Below, in pieces: positions 1 to 11,841 of a stretch of DNA of 64,000 bases. Position 1 is the stretch's first letter, and the number at the start of each line of letters is the position of its first letter. The notes beneath the pieces are model-generated. The model worked only from the letters and a program-made list of their open reading frames with translations, was not told the DNA's origin and did not search any database. Both the position numbers and the translations under genes were made by a program. Location of the stretch: positions 10,168,001 to 10,232,000 of the forward strand of contig JANTQA010000023.1 of NCBI GenBank assembly GCA_027625915.1, given 5' to 3'. The stretch comes from Anaeramoeba flamelloides. Its lineage: Eukaryota > Metamonada > Anaeramoebidae.

Positions 1-521
1 ACTCTTTTGTCGAAATTAATCTGATTTATGTAAGCATGGAATAACCCATATAATTCAATGATCAAAAATCATATATAATGTGATCTTTCAAAAGTCAGAG
101 TTGTTTATTGGAAATGTTGGAAATGATCGTCATTTTTCCAGATTTGAAAATCTTAGTTATTATTCTTTTTCATTTTCACGTTTCATCTTAGCAAGGTTGT
201 TCCAATTTATTTATCTCAAAATTTTTTTTTTATTTTTCATTAAAAAAATTACAAAAAATGCAATTTTGATCCTAATTGGGGAATTTTTTATTGATCCTGA
301 TTTCGCATTTTTTATGATATTGGATCAAAAGATGTTGGGGCAATTCGATAAATCCGAAACCAAGCCCTTAATAAAAGTATATTTTTCTACTTTTTCAGTT
401 TTAAAAAGCAAAAAGATCTTCACAAAATCGATTTGAAATGATTTTTTGAGTAATTTGATTTGACTCTTCCTAATTCAACTTTTCAAATAAAATAATATTT
501 TCTTCAATTTGAATAAAACCC

Positions 522-1003
522 TACAGTGATCTAAATAATGCGTGAACAACAAACTATAATCCATGTTTCTATATATAATCCGTGCCTTTTTTTCTTCTTG
601 TTTCAATGTAAACACAATTTACTACCCAATAGTATACCTAAATTCAAATCAATTTTTGAAAGTAAAAACCTGGTATATTTTCAGTAAAATTTAAATTATG
701 AATACGATTTGTTGAAAATTTTTTGTATTATTCTCAATTTTTTTGAATTTTTTTGTTTTTTTTGATGATAAATTTTCAGAAAAATTTACTCTATTTTTTG
801 AGATAAATTGTCTGATTTGATCCTTTATTTTTAGTATTTTTTTTTAGTCTTGATAGAACTTTAAGTAAGGTGTGCCATATTTGATAAGGTATTATTGTTG
901 GTTTCTTCAATCGGTAAAGATATAAGTCTTCTATAACAAAAAAACATACTGTTGATTTTGAAACAAGGATAAAAATTTTCTCCACACTTTATTTTAAAAA
1001 CAG
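522..1003. mobile_element. TA-flanked MITE, AGTGATC family, copy 1
   Basis: The left end reads TACAGTGATCTAAATAATGC. The whole 480 bp is the reverse complement of the element at 28312-28792, including the internal run ending GTCTTCTATAACAAAAAAACA. No coding capacity. The TA boundaries and the CAGT-type end suggest a Tc1/mariner-derived non-autonomous element; the family name is inference. Confidence 0.65.
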
Positions 1004-1319
1004 GTTTTTCAAATTTAAAAAATGCAAATAAAAAGAATAAGTTCTTTTTCTGGGTGGCTCTATAAAATCCTAATATAGGGTAATTTCAAAAAACTCTGAA
1101 AATTTTATTGTTATGATCTATGGAAAATTTTTGTAAAAATACATAATTTTTTTTTTCATTTTAAAGACAAAAATATAAATTCTCAATTAATAATTAACCA
1201 ATGTAATTTTGGGGTATTGATTAACTTTATAAATTTTTCAATTTTAACACTTTGATAAATGCAGAAATTAAGAAAAAATTCCAAATCTTAAAAATTCAAA
1301 AAAATAATTTCAAAAAATC

Positions 1320-1500
1320 TTAAGGGACTAGTCTCTATTAATTTTTTTTTTGACCAATAACTAAATAAGGAATCCTTATCTTGAAATATGTTTAAAATTG
1401 AAAATAGACAGGTTTTTTCAATGTCTAAGTAATGGGCAAAAAATTTTCTAAATCTTGATTAAATTTACCTAAAAAAATTTAATATAGACTAATCCCTTAA
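1320..1500. mobile_element. Short TTAA-bounded MITE (copy D)
   Basis: Begins TTAAGGGACTAGTCTCTATT and ends AATATAGACTAATCCCTTAA, an imperfect terminal inverted repeat including the TTAA. The 181-bp body matches the 177-bp element at 5198-5374 along its length. Either TTAA is a piggyBac-like target duplication, or the duplication is the inner TA. Confidence 0.7.
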
Positions 1501-1750
1501 TTAATTTTACTATTCAATTTTAAAATCAGAATCATTTTTATCAATTTTAAATTATATGAATGAATTTTAATATTATAAAGATTTTTTATTATTACGAATT
1601 TTAATTAATTAAAATTATGGAAAAAATTCAATTTCAAAGTTTTCATTTTTAATTATGTTTTTTTTTAAAAGGACAAAAGGAAAGAAATAAGGGAAAAAAA
1701 AACTCTGATTTTATAAATGTAAAAACAAAAAAAAGTATTGTATAGTAGGG

Positions 1751-2225
1751 AAAAAAATACCGTACAAAAAAAAAATCCAGGAAAAGATTTTTAATTGTGA
1801 GTATTAGTAAAATTTTTGTCTAATTTCAATCAAATCCTTATTATAAATAACCAATTTTTTTAGGAGATTAGTAATAAACCTACCTAAAGTTCAAAAAAAT
1901 AAGGTGTCTCTAGAATACTCAAGTAATTGTTTGATAGCCATATGTTGATCAACTTTTTTTGAAAAACAAATGAGTTTTATTGAGGTTTACTAGAGTTTGG
2001 AAAAAGAGAATTTTTCTTATTGTTTTTTGATTGATTGAATGGTGTTTTGAACAAGTGTGATTTCATCAATCATCATTCGAATAAGTGAGTGGAGTTATAA
2101 TTTAAAAAGTTCAATTCTTAAAAAAAGGAATTTGATTGTAAATAGCTGAAATTACACAATAATTTTACTAATATTCACAATTAAAAATCTTGTCAGGGAT
2201 TTTTTTCATGTCCGGTATTTTTTTT
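1751..2225. mobile_element. MITE with about 70-bp TIRs, ATACCG family, copy 1
   Basis: The left end (AAAAAAATACCG, then GATTTTTAATTGTGAGTATT) is mirrored at the right end (ATATTCACAATTAAAAATC, then GTCCGGTATTTTTTT). This gives terminal inverted repeats of about 70 bp around a 330-bp core. The same element, split by another insertion, lies at 5611-6672. Confidence 0.7.
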
Positions 2226-3358
2226 ACTGCTCTATTAGATTTTTTCTAATAAATTTATAACTTATCTAAGGGATAATTTGAAAAAATTATATTTTCATTT
2301 TCATGTCATTTTCTCAATTAATTTTGAAGATGGTGTATTTTTTTAATTTTTACATAACAAAGTGTTAAAATTCATATATTTAGAAAGTTTAATCAATACA
2401 CCCAAATTAGAATGGTTAATTGAGAATTTAAATATTTATGTCTTTAAAATGAAAAAAAAATTTTTCAATTTTTCCCAATATTTTCAATTGATCTTAAAAA
2501 TAAAATTTTTAGAGTTTTTGGAAATTTACAGGTTTTTGATATGATAGTTAATTCGTAAAAAACAATTGTTTTAAAATGAAAACTCATTTCTTGAAAGATG
2601 ATTAATTTGTTTGTCTTTTCTTGTATTGAACAATAAAAGGTTAAAAATTTTTGTTCTATTTTGAATTTCCTTTTACAAATAGAGTTTTCGAACTAAAACC
2701 TATTCCTTTGGGAAACTCAATTTATAAACGAAAAATGGAAAAGAAGGTGAAAATTTTTCCCTTTTAGAATTCAAATACCAGTATAGTTTAATTGGATCTT
2801 TTTTAGATAATAAGTGATCTATTACTTTTGAGAGTAAAAATAAAACAAATTGTTAATTCCTAAATATTAAAAATTGACTTTAACAAAGAAAAACAAGTGT
2901 TATCTTAGAAAAACAATAAACACAGAAATTTGAGTTTTTTCAAACTTTGAATATTTTGAAAAAAATTTTTTCTTAGCAACATTGCATCTTATTTTATAAA
3001 CCAAGTCAAACACAAATTTGAATTTTTTCAACTTTTTAAATCTCAAAGATTCCCAAAATAATATTGCCTTTTCAATTCAAGAGAAAATTTATTTTATTAA
3101 AATAAGGTTGATGGAATTTTTTTTTTTTATTGAGGACTTCAAAAATTTCTCGGATTTAAATTGTTTAACAAGGAAAATATCAAAATCACATTTTGAAAAG
3201 TTATAATTGTTTGAAAATAATTTTTGTTTTAATTGTTTTTTATTTTTTATCATTCAGTCCACTATTCACCAATTCATATTTTTTCTCAAAAACCGCCTTT
3301 GTTTAAAAAAAATAAATAATCCCTTTATTTTCATTAAGTTTTTTTCTTTACTTTAACA

Positions 3359-6300
3359 ATGGGAAATATAGCTTCTTTTAACAAAACTGATGAACAATTT
3401 AAGAATTTGATCTACCATTTGCCACCAAAAGATTGGATCCCAAAGAAACACTCTATTTTGAATACCAAGTATATTATTCAACAGAAACTGGGGAGCGGAT
3501 CTTTTGGTAATGTTCACCTATGTGTCAAAAAATCAACAGGAGAAACATATGCAATAAAATTCGTACATTTAACTTTTTTGTTTTCTTTTGAAGAAATCGT
3601 TTTTTTTTTTTTCGGAATAGGAACTCAAAATCCCTAAACAAAGAAAGTAACACGAAAAAACAAAATACAAACAAAGTTCAAGTGAACAATATTCTCTTTT
3701 CAAAAGAACCAAGTTTTTTTTTTCTCATTAGAATTCGCAATTTCTTTTTTGAAAATCAAAAAGTCTAATGAGAAAAAGTAGAAACGAATTCTTATTGAGA
3801 AAAACTTAAAAACATTTTTGATCAATCAATTTCTTGAAGAAAATCAAGAAAACGAAAGGGAAAAAAAAAAAAAAATAGAATTTTTTATTTATCCAATAAT
3901 CTTTTAACTTTAGAAACTTGTAAAAAAAAATAATTCATTTCAACATAATAAACCAATTAAAGGAAACAAAAATACAAGACAGGCATTTAGAATATGAAAA
4001 AAAAGTCTACGATATATTGGGAGGTTTACCAGGAGTTCCACAGGTGTACGAATTTGGAGAGACCAACTATCGGCAATTTCTCATTATGGATTATTTGGGA
4101 AAAAATTTAAATCAATTGTTGTATTATTGTGGAAACAAATTCAGCTTAAAGACTGTCTTGATGATTGCCGATCAGTTGATAAGCAGACTTGAACACGTCC
4201 ATTCAAAGTCGTTTATCTATCGAGATGTAAAACCTGACAACTTTGTGATTGGTCGAGGAAAAAATAAAGATCAGATATATATTATTGACTTTGGTTTATC
4301 CAAGTTGTACAGAGACTTTTGGACACACAAACCAAATCAGTATAAGAATAAGCAGACCCTTGTTGGAACTTCCAGATATTGCTCAACAAATACCCACTTA
4401 GGCATTGAGCAATCAAGAAGAGATGATCTCGAAAGCTTAACATACATGCTGATTTACCTTTTAAAAGGGCGGTTGCCATGGCAAGATTTGGAAATGTCAC
4501 TCAAAACCCCAGTGAACGATCAAATTTGCAATTTAAAAATTGTCACAAAGGATACTGTTTTGTGTGAAGGGATATCAGGTTTGACACTCATTCCTAAAAA
4601 TTCAAAATCTTCTTTTTATTACTATTTTCTGTTTTTTTATTCTTTCAACTCTCAACAAAAACACATTGGGTATTATATCGTTCCTAGAACTCAAAGTCAC
4701 CATAGCAACCATAGTATCAGTACAAAAAAAAGAATTATTCAGAGAAAGACTCAAAATAATAACCATTTCTTTTTTCTTTTCAAGAAAATATTTTTTCATT
4801 CGATTACACAAGTTAGCTTTTAGTAAGATTCTAATTAATTCATTGTCTTTGAGCAAAGATAGTTTATTCTTGGTAAGTGTAGAAAAAATCAATCAACTAA
4901 CATTTTTTTTTTTTGGTATTAGATAGGGTATAGTTGTATAAATGAGCATAACAAACCAGTAAATCTGTGAAATTTTAGTAAAGAAAAAAGCAGAATTAAA
5001 AAAGCGAGTTTTTTCAATTACTGGTTTTTTTTTATTTTCCACCAGATATTGAACTTTCATGATATTTTTAAAAACACTGTCGCTATTTCAGTTCTTGTGT
5101 GAAAATATTCAAATATGACTTTATACACACTTGTTATTTGATTAACCATAAATTTTTTATGAAAGGTTATTTTAAATTAAAAAATATATAAATTTTCTTA
5201 AGGTACTAGTACCTATTATTTTTTTTGGACAATTTCTAAATAATGATTCCTTATCTAGAAATAAGTTTAATATGAAAACAAACAGGATTTTTCAAATCTA
5301 GGTAATGAGCTAAAAATTTTCCCAATCTCTTTTAAATTGAAGTTAAAAAAATTTAATAGAGAATAGTTCCTTAAATAGCAAAAACAATTATGTTATATTC
5401 TAAATTTCATAATAAATGGCCCTATTTTTTTAATTTTTTTCCACCTTTTTTTTATTTTATTTTTGCAAAAAAAAATATTTCTAGTGTATATTGAACAGAA
5501 TATTAATATAATAATTTTTTTATTAAAATAGATAACATAATTTCTAAAAATAATTATTTACTAAATTTGATTTTCAATAGGCCAATGATTTTGAAATATA
5601 GTTTATTTGTAAAAAAAAATACCGAACATGAAAAAAATCCCGGACTAGCATATTTACAAGTGAATAATAGGAAAAATGTTGTCTAATTGCAAATATTTTC
5701 AATCAAATCCTTTTAATAAATAACCAAATTTTTTATAATATCAGTAATTCCCTAACATAAAGTTCATTAAAGCAGGGGCGTCTATGTAACATTCTTGTAA
5801 TTGTTGTATAATAGTAAGTAGATCAACTTTTTTTGAAAAACAATAGATGTTTTATAGAGGTTTACAAGGAATTTAATAAATTTTATTTTTTATTCTTGTT
5901 TTTCTGATTGATTGAATAATATTTTGAACAAGTGTAATTTAATTAATCATCATTCTAATAAGAGGGTGAGTTTTAAACTATTTCCACAAAAAAACGAGTA
6001 AATTCATTTTTAAATGTATTTATTAAACCAAATCTTCAAAAAAGTATTTTAATATACAAAAGAATTAACTACCATTTATCAATTCTTGATAATAATTCAA
6101 TTTTATTTCGTAGTATTGTATTACATAATAAAAAGATATTAAAATATCTAATTTCGATTTTATCCAATATTTTTTAGGAGTGAAAATTGCTGTTTATTAT
6201 TTTCTTTTTGATCCAAAAAATCATTTCCTTAACTTTGTAAAATCAAAAAATTTTTATATAGAATTGAAAACATATAACTGTATATGATTGTTTAGAAAAT

Positions 6301-9300
6301 CATTTGTACCCTTTCATGTTTTTCAATTTTTTTATTGAAATTGGTCGTACATTGTTTTATCCTAAAAAAACCACTATTGATTTTTTCATTTTATCGAAAT
6401 ATTTCAATGAGTACTTTTTGAAATAAATATCTATGTAATTAATTCATTCATTATCATTATTTAATTTAATTTAGTATTGTCAATTACTGAATACCTCCAC
6501 TAACAACGATTATTTTTTATGAAATGTAAAAAAAATATCCAACTTTATTGGAAATAGTTTATTTTAAAAGTTTGATACTTATAAAAAAGGATTTGATTCT
6601 AAATCACGAAATTACACAAAAATTTTCTGAATATTCACTTTTAAAAATCTTGTCTGGGGTTATTTCCACTACTATATTTATTTTTTGATTTCGGAAATTC
6701 ACATACAAAATTTTCAAAAAACTTACTTTAACGTGTATTTTCAATTTCCAAAATTTCAACAATTCCACATTTTATATTTTAAAAATAAAGATCAATAAAA
6801 CGTGTTATTTTTTTTGATTTCTTTTGATATGGAATTCAATTTTTATCCAAAAAAAAATACTCATTTTTCTGTCTAAAAATAAAAATTTATCTTTTATGAT
6901 ATGGGTATAATTGAATCTTCTATCTTATAAAAGACAATAATAATATAGAAAACCAATCTTTCTGTCTTCTCACTTTTCATAGGTTTGCTTTAATGACTGT
7001 AATTATGTAAAAAAATAGTTATTTTGATACAATCCCCCCCAATTGGTACATATCCTACTATTTTTTTGTTCTCTAATTTCAATTAACAATATGTCTTTAA
7101 TACCCCAATCTTATTTAAAAATATTTTAACCCCTCCAAGTTAAACAATTCTATAACACCCTAATAAAAAAAGTGGAATTGATACATTTTAATAAAATTTT
7201 CACAAAACAATTTATTCATTGAGTAGAGGCATTTTTTCAAAATGTTCATCATAGATTGTTTTTTTTTTTTTGGAAATAAACACCTAAATTCTATCATAAT
7301 GTACACTTTAAATCAATTCCTTTTCTATTATTTGAGTTTAATCAACCCCCAGATCGTAATTGAAAAATTGAATAAAATTAAAATAGTTTTAATATTTTAT
7401 TATTTTTTAGTTGAAAAAATAAAAATAATTTAAAGATAAATCCAAGTAAAATGAAAATGTACTTTTGTTTTTTTTTTTTATAAAAAGAGAAAAAAATAAG
7501 ACAGAAAATTAATTGTAAGCAAAGTAACTCTTTACTCAAAAAATACAACTCCCTTTTTTTTTTAATATTTTGCTATAAATAAAAAAAAAAATACAACAAT
7601 TTGAAAAAATTCTGAAATAAAATATTTATATGAAGTATTACCCCAACAGTCTTAAAATTTTATGGATTCTACAATTTGAAGGGAAACTTTACACAACTCC
7701 TTGTCAGCATTTTTATACAACATTTGTAAGCTTTTAAACAATTTTAAAAATTTGAAAGTCATAGTTGTAGTAAAAATAAGTGATGGGATTGGTTATTTTT
7801 ATTTTTTCTTTTTGAAAGCAACTGTTATTTACTTAAATAAATACAAAAAAGAAAATAAATAAATGTTTAATATCTTAAATAGGATCCTTTTTAAAACTGC
7901 TTATTTAATTATTCATTTTTTTTTTTTTTTTAATAATTATCATTTTCACTTTGGCAAAAATAGAGATGAAGATATTATCCATAATTAATAAATGAAATTA
8001 AACCCCATCATACTTTTTATAAACATTTTAATCATATTATACACTGAAAGAATGTTTTTTTGTAATATTAATTAAACAATCTATTTTCTTGTTATATTCT
8101 TCTTTTTGATATTTATAAAAAAAAAATTAATTAAGGATATTTTTTTTCAAATAACAATTGAATTATTTTTTTTTTTTAATATCCAATCATTATTCTCAAA
8201 AAGATATATTAAGAAACATATTAAAAACAAAATAATTGTCTAAATATTCTTGATTTATTTCCGATTAACATAAAAAAATATTATTGATAACAATCACAAT
8301 ATAGTAAAAAAAAAAATAATAAAAAAGATATATTAAACACAAATCCTATATTTTTTAAAAAATTATTCTTTTTTATAAAAGAAAAAATGATAAATATTTG
8401 TAAAAAATTAATTTTAAAATTTTCACACAAAAACAAAATTTTCCATCGAAACCAAACATTCTATTTGGCTTTTTAAATTAACTGAATAATTTTTGAATCA
8501 TATGAAATATTTTTTCTAAACATCTTTTATTTCACATGTGATTAATAATTATTTCATTTTATTTTCAAAATATCTTTGTCACAATAAATAATAGGTGAAT
8601 TTTTAAAAGTTCTAAGATATTGCAAGAATTTGGAATTTGATGAGAAACCAAATTACTCTAAATTGAGAGAAATTTTCAGGAATTTATTTTTAAAAAGAGG
8701 ATATGTCTATGATTATAAATTCGATTGGGTTGTTAAAAAAGAAAAAGAAAAAGAAAAAGAATTTATCCAACAAAAAAAGGGACAAAACAAAAAGATCATA
8801 AAAAAAGAAGAAAAAGAATGGGTTGATAACTTGTTCAAAAATGCAAATGAGCGAAAAGATTCGATTTCTAAGGAAAATAATTCAAATTTGGAAGAAAAGG
8901 AAAAAAATACAAATGAAGAAAATAAGAAAAATAATTCAAAGGTGGAGGAAAAGGAAAATAATGGGAAAACAGTATATAAAGTAAATTTATTAAAGGAAAA
9001 TATTTTTAAAAAACTTGAAAATAATAATATAGGGAATAGAAAAGAGAAACAAGATAACTGTGATGAAAAATCCAAAATTGAAAAAGTAAATTCGAAAAAC
9101 CAAAATACAAGCAAAATAGAAACTGATACCAAAGAATTTAAAATTGAAGACAATAATATTAAAAAAATTCAAAAATTAAAAACCTTAACTTTGAAAAGGA
9201 AAAAAATACATAATAATAAATTAAAAGTATTAATTGAACAAAATCTAAATGAAAAAACCAAGATAATCTTTACAAACCGAGAAAAACTTTTTTTTTCCTT

Positions 9301-9907
9301 TAAAACCAAAGAAGAACATGAAAAGAGAAAAAAAGAACTTTCATTATATTTTATACGTAAAGAAGAAATTTCGAGAGATCAGCATAAATATATTTACCAC
9401 AAAATTCATAAAATAAAAAATTTATTAAATAGCAACCCAAAAATTGAAAATCCTTCAATCAAAAAGCAATTTCTTCTTATTCAAAACGGTTTTAAACAAA
9501 AATTACATTTTAATCAAATATTAATTTTACACAACCAGCTAAAAGAATTAAAGTTTATGATTGATCAAAGAAATGAATCTTTAAAAGAAAAAAATTCATG
9601 TGAAAATATGATTTTTCAATCACAAAATTTAACTTTATCAACCAAAAAATTAAATAAAATAAAAAATGATCAAGTAAAAAAAGCTACAAATGAAAGAGTA
9701 AAAAAATTGTTTGCAAAAAAGATTGCAGTGTTTGATCATATTAAAAAATTAGATATATTACAAAATGATGATTTACAAAAAAAAAAAAAAAAAATTGAAA
9801 AAAAATTAAAAAAATCATTATCACAGAAAGTTATTTTAAAAATTTATAATGATATCAATGATTTTTTGATTGGTGTACAAGATTTATTAAATGAATTGAA
9901 CAATTAG
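3359..9907 (+). CDS. Casein kinase 1 family Ser/Thr kinase with long charged tail
   Basis: Three exons, 3359-3562, 3963-4578 and 8595-9907, joined at GT-AG introns of 400 and 4,016 bp, give 710 residues. Seen: glycine loop GSGSFG (45-50), catalytic Lys in YAIKF (67), YRD catalytic loop (154-156), DFG (177-179), and the CK1 signature HLGIEQSRRDDLESL. The kinase domain ends at FDWV (about 319). The second splice sits inside the conserved LCEGIS/GEFLKVLRY segment in phase 1, so the distant third exon clearly belongs here. CK1 enzymes phosphorylate acidic or primed Ser/Thr sites. Residues 320-710 are Lys/Glu/Asn-rich, probably coiled coil in part, and match no domain I know; CK1 tails are often regulatory. 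HRD is replaced by YRD, as in many CK1s. Start ATG is the first in frame and just precedes the domain. Confidence 0.93.
5198..5374. mobile_element. Short TTAA-bounded MITE (copy E) in CK1 intron
   Basis: Starts TTAAGGTACTAGTACCTATT and ends AGAGAATAGTTCCTTAA. It aligns end to end with the copy at 1320-1500, with substitutions spread evenly. Confidence 0.65.
5400..5601. mobile_element. 200-bp MITE with TTTC..ATTGGCC ends, copy 1
   Basis: Left end AAATTTCATAATAAATGGCCC; right end GGCCAATGATTTTGAAATAT. The sequence is the reverse complement of 63515-63728, which shares the core words AGATAACATAATT and AATATTAATATA in diverged form. Non-coding. Confidence 0.55.
5611..6672. mobile_element. ATACCG-family MITE, copy 2, interrupted
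   Basis: Left part 5611-5978 and right part 6557-6672 align in order with the intact copy at 1751-2225. The join falls exactly where the TA element 5979-6556 sits, so that element inserted into this one. Confidence 0.65.
5979..6556. mobile_element. TA-flanked MITE, TTTCCAA family, copy 1 (nested)
   Basis: Ends are TATTTCCACAAAAAAACGAG and CAACTTTATTGGAAATA. It is the inverse of the copy at 10909-11485 and parallel to 33804-34395; all share an internal piece around GGTCGTACATTGTTTTA. The TA at both ends and the TTTCCAA..GTGGGGCA termini resemble Tc1/mariner MITEs. Confidence 0.65.
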
Positions 9908-10324
9908 GATTAGTTTATTAATTCTCATTTTTTGTCTACTGAATTATTATTGATAGGGAATATATATATGTATGTATGTATGTTTAAAGTTAAAGAAATT
10001 ATAATGACAAAAATCATTAGCGTTGGCATGATATCTCAAGATTATTATTATCATCATTATCAATATTATAAAAATAATTTACTAATATTACCAAACTATA
10101 ACAATAATTATTCAATTTTTATTTGAATGTACATTCTATAGAAAAAAATTTGAACAATTTCGATTAAATAATTAATACTAATCAACAAAAATAATAAGAA
10201 TAATATCAAGGATTTTATTCAAAATAAAGACTCATTATTTATCGTATTTATGGTTCATAATAAAGAAAATCATGATTCTTTATTAAAATTTCTAAATAAA
10301 AATTTAGAAATTAGGAAAATATTT

Positions 10325-10575
10325 CAAGTGTTGCCGAGTGTAGTGGAGTAACATCAAGGGCATAGTTTTCTTTTCTTTTTTTTTAATTTGACAAAATTCT
10401 AAAAAATCTTTGATTTTTCTATATTCTTTTGATATCAGGAAAAGCTTGTTATGTTTTTTTTTTTTATAAGAAATTAAAAGAAAATCCTTAAATTTTACTT
10501 TTTATTTCTGGAATGTAAAAAAAAAAACATAGTCACCCTACAGCACTTGACTGTACTCGACATCACTTCCCTAGG
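10325..10575. mobile_element. Possible short inverted-repeat element
   Basis: GCCGAGTGTAGTGGAGT near the left end faces ACTTGACTGTACTCGAC near the right end. Inner parts also pair imperfectly (GGGCATAGTTTT with ACATAGTCACCC). A similar word, ATACTCTACGGTACTTGG, recurs at 35370-35390. Family and exact ends are unclear. Confidence 0.35.
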
Positions 10576-10908
10576 ATTCACAATGAATGGTAAAGAACCC
10601 AATAAAAAGATTATCAATGAAAATTAATAATTTATATATGTTTGAAACTAAGTATTCATAACAATTATCAACAAAAATCAATTATTTTGGAAATTTCATT
10701 TTTAATAATATTACTCAAAAAATATTTTTTTCAGAGATTTTATTTTTTTTATTATAGGATAAGTTTAATTTTTTTATTAAATTTTTATATTATTATTCTT
10801 TTTTTTTTTTCAATGAAAGAATATATATTTATTCTTTGACCATTTATTAAGATACTCTTTGAATTATTGATAAAAATATTATTTATATTTTTATATATAT
10901 ATATAAGG

Positions 10909-11485
10909 TATTTCCAAAAAAGTGGGGCATTTTTTTTTACATTTCATAAAAAATAATCTTTTTTAGTGATGGTAATCTTTAATCAATAATACCAAATTAA
11001 GTTTAATATTTATACCGATTGAATCAACCACTTATATATTTAATTCAAAGCATGTTAGTTGAAATATTCCCAAAAAATGAAAAAAAAAATAGATCTTTTT
11101 CTGGCTAAAACAATGTACGACCAATTTCAATAAAAAACCGGAAATATGGAATGGGAACAAATGATTTTTTTAAACACGAAAACGCAGTTATATGTTTTTA
11201 ATTATATTGTAAATTTTGTTGAGATTATACAAGTTATGAAAATATTTTTTTCGATCAAAAAGAAAATAATAAACACCAATTTTCACCATAAAAAAATATC
11301 AGATAAAATCTAGATCATAAATTTTAATATATTTTATTTCTGCAAAACAATACTAAGAAACAAATTGAATTATTATCAAGAATCTATAAATGGTGGTTAA
11401 TGATTTTGGATATTTAAATCCTATTTTGAAGAATGGGTTACATAAATATATTTTAAAATAAATTTGCCCCACTTTATTGGAAATA
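10909..11485. mobile_element. TA-flanked MITE, TTTCCAA family, copy 2
   Basis: Left end TATTTCCAAAAAAGTGGGGC; right end GCCCCACTTTATTGGAAATA. This is the least decayed of three copies in the window and lies in inverted orientation to the other two. No transposase reading frame is left. Confidence 0.75.
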
Positions 11486-11841
11486 GCTTATATATAAATA
11501 TATATATATATATATATAATAAATACAAACAAACAGATATTTTCGTTGTTTGACACCGGGAAAAAAATATTTTTATATTTTAATTATTTTATTTGTTTGA
11601 TTTTTTTTTTTTACAAAAGAAAAAAGAAAGAAAAATAATAACAACATAAAAAAAAACTCAACAACAACATAGAAGATGATGATAATAAAAATAATGATAA
11701 TAATGACAATTCAAATAATAATGATAGAAATGAATTAATGCAAAAAACAAAATTAAAGAAAAAAAGAAAAACCAAATTAAAAAAAAAAAATAAAAGAAAA
11801 AATTAAATAAATTAAAATTTCACAAACCCCAATCCAAAAAA

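Larger units (their letters stand above)
1..3358. other. Gene-free AT-rich stretch with three MITEs
   Basis: No convincing exon is seen on either strand; open frames are short and rich in Phe, Ile, Lys and Asn as expected for random AT-rich DNA. The stretch holds three inverted-repeat elements, listed separately at 522-1003, 1320-1500 and 1751-2225. Bases 1-520 and 2226-3358 hold nothing I can assign. The last part must include the casein kinase promoter, but no promoter motif is recognisable. Confidence 0.6.
4579..8594 (+). other. 4,016-bp transposon-filled intron of the CK1 gene
   Basis: Donor follows ATATCAG and begins GTTTGACA; acceptor is AATAATAG before GTGAAT. It contains the TTAA MITE at 5198-5374, a 200-bp MITE at 5400-5601, and the ATACCG element at 5611-6672 with a TA element nested in it (5979-6556). 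Bases 6673-8594 are plain AT-rich DNA in which I see nothing. Open frames at 4602-4926 and 7242-7433 are chance frames inside the intron. Confidence 0.85.
9908..11841. other. Gene-free interval with two inverted-repeat elements
   Basis: Lies between the converging CK1 and PH/PX/ankyrin genes, so it must hold both 3' ends; no polyadenylation signal stands out from the AT background. It contains short TATG and TA microsatellites (9960-9985, 10890-10905, 11490-11520) and the elements at 10325-10575 and 10909-11485. No exon was recognised. Confidence 0.6.

Noticed and set aside
80-436. 118-codon plus-strand open frame
   Set aside because: Phe/Ile/Ser-rich composition like random AT-rich DNA, no domain, no splice sites in useful positions.
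8713-9172. Minus-strand frames opposite the CK1 tail
   Set aside because: Ser/Phe-rich mirror images of the Lys/Glu codons of the real exon.
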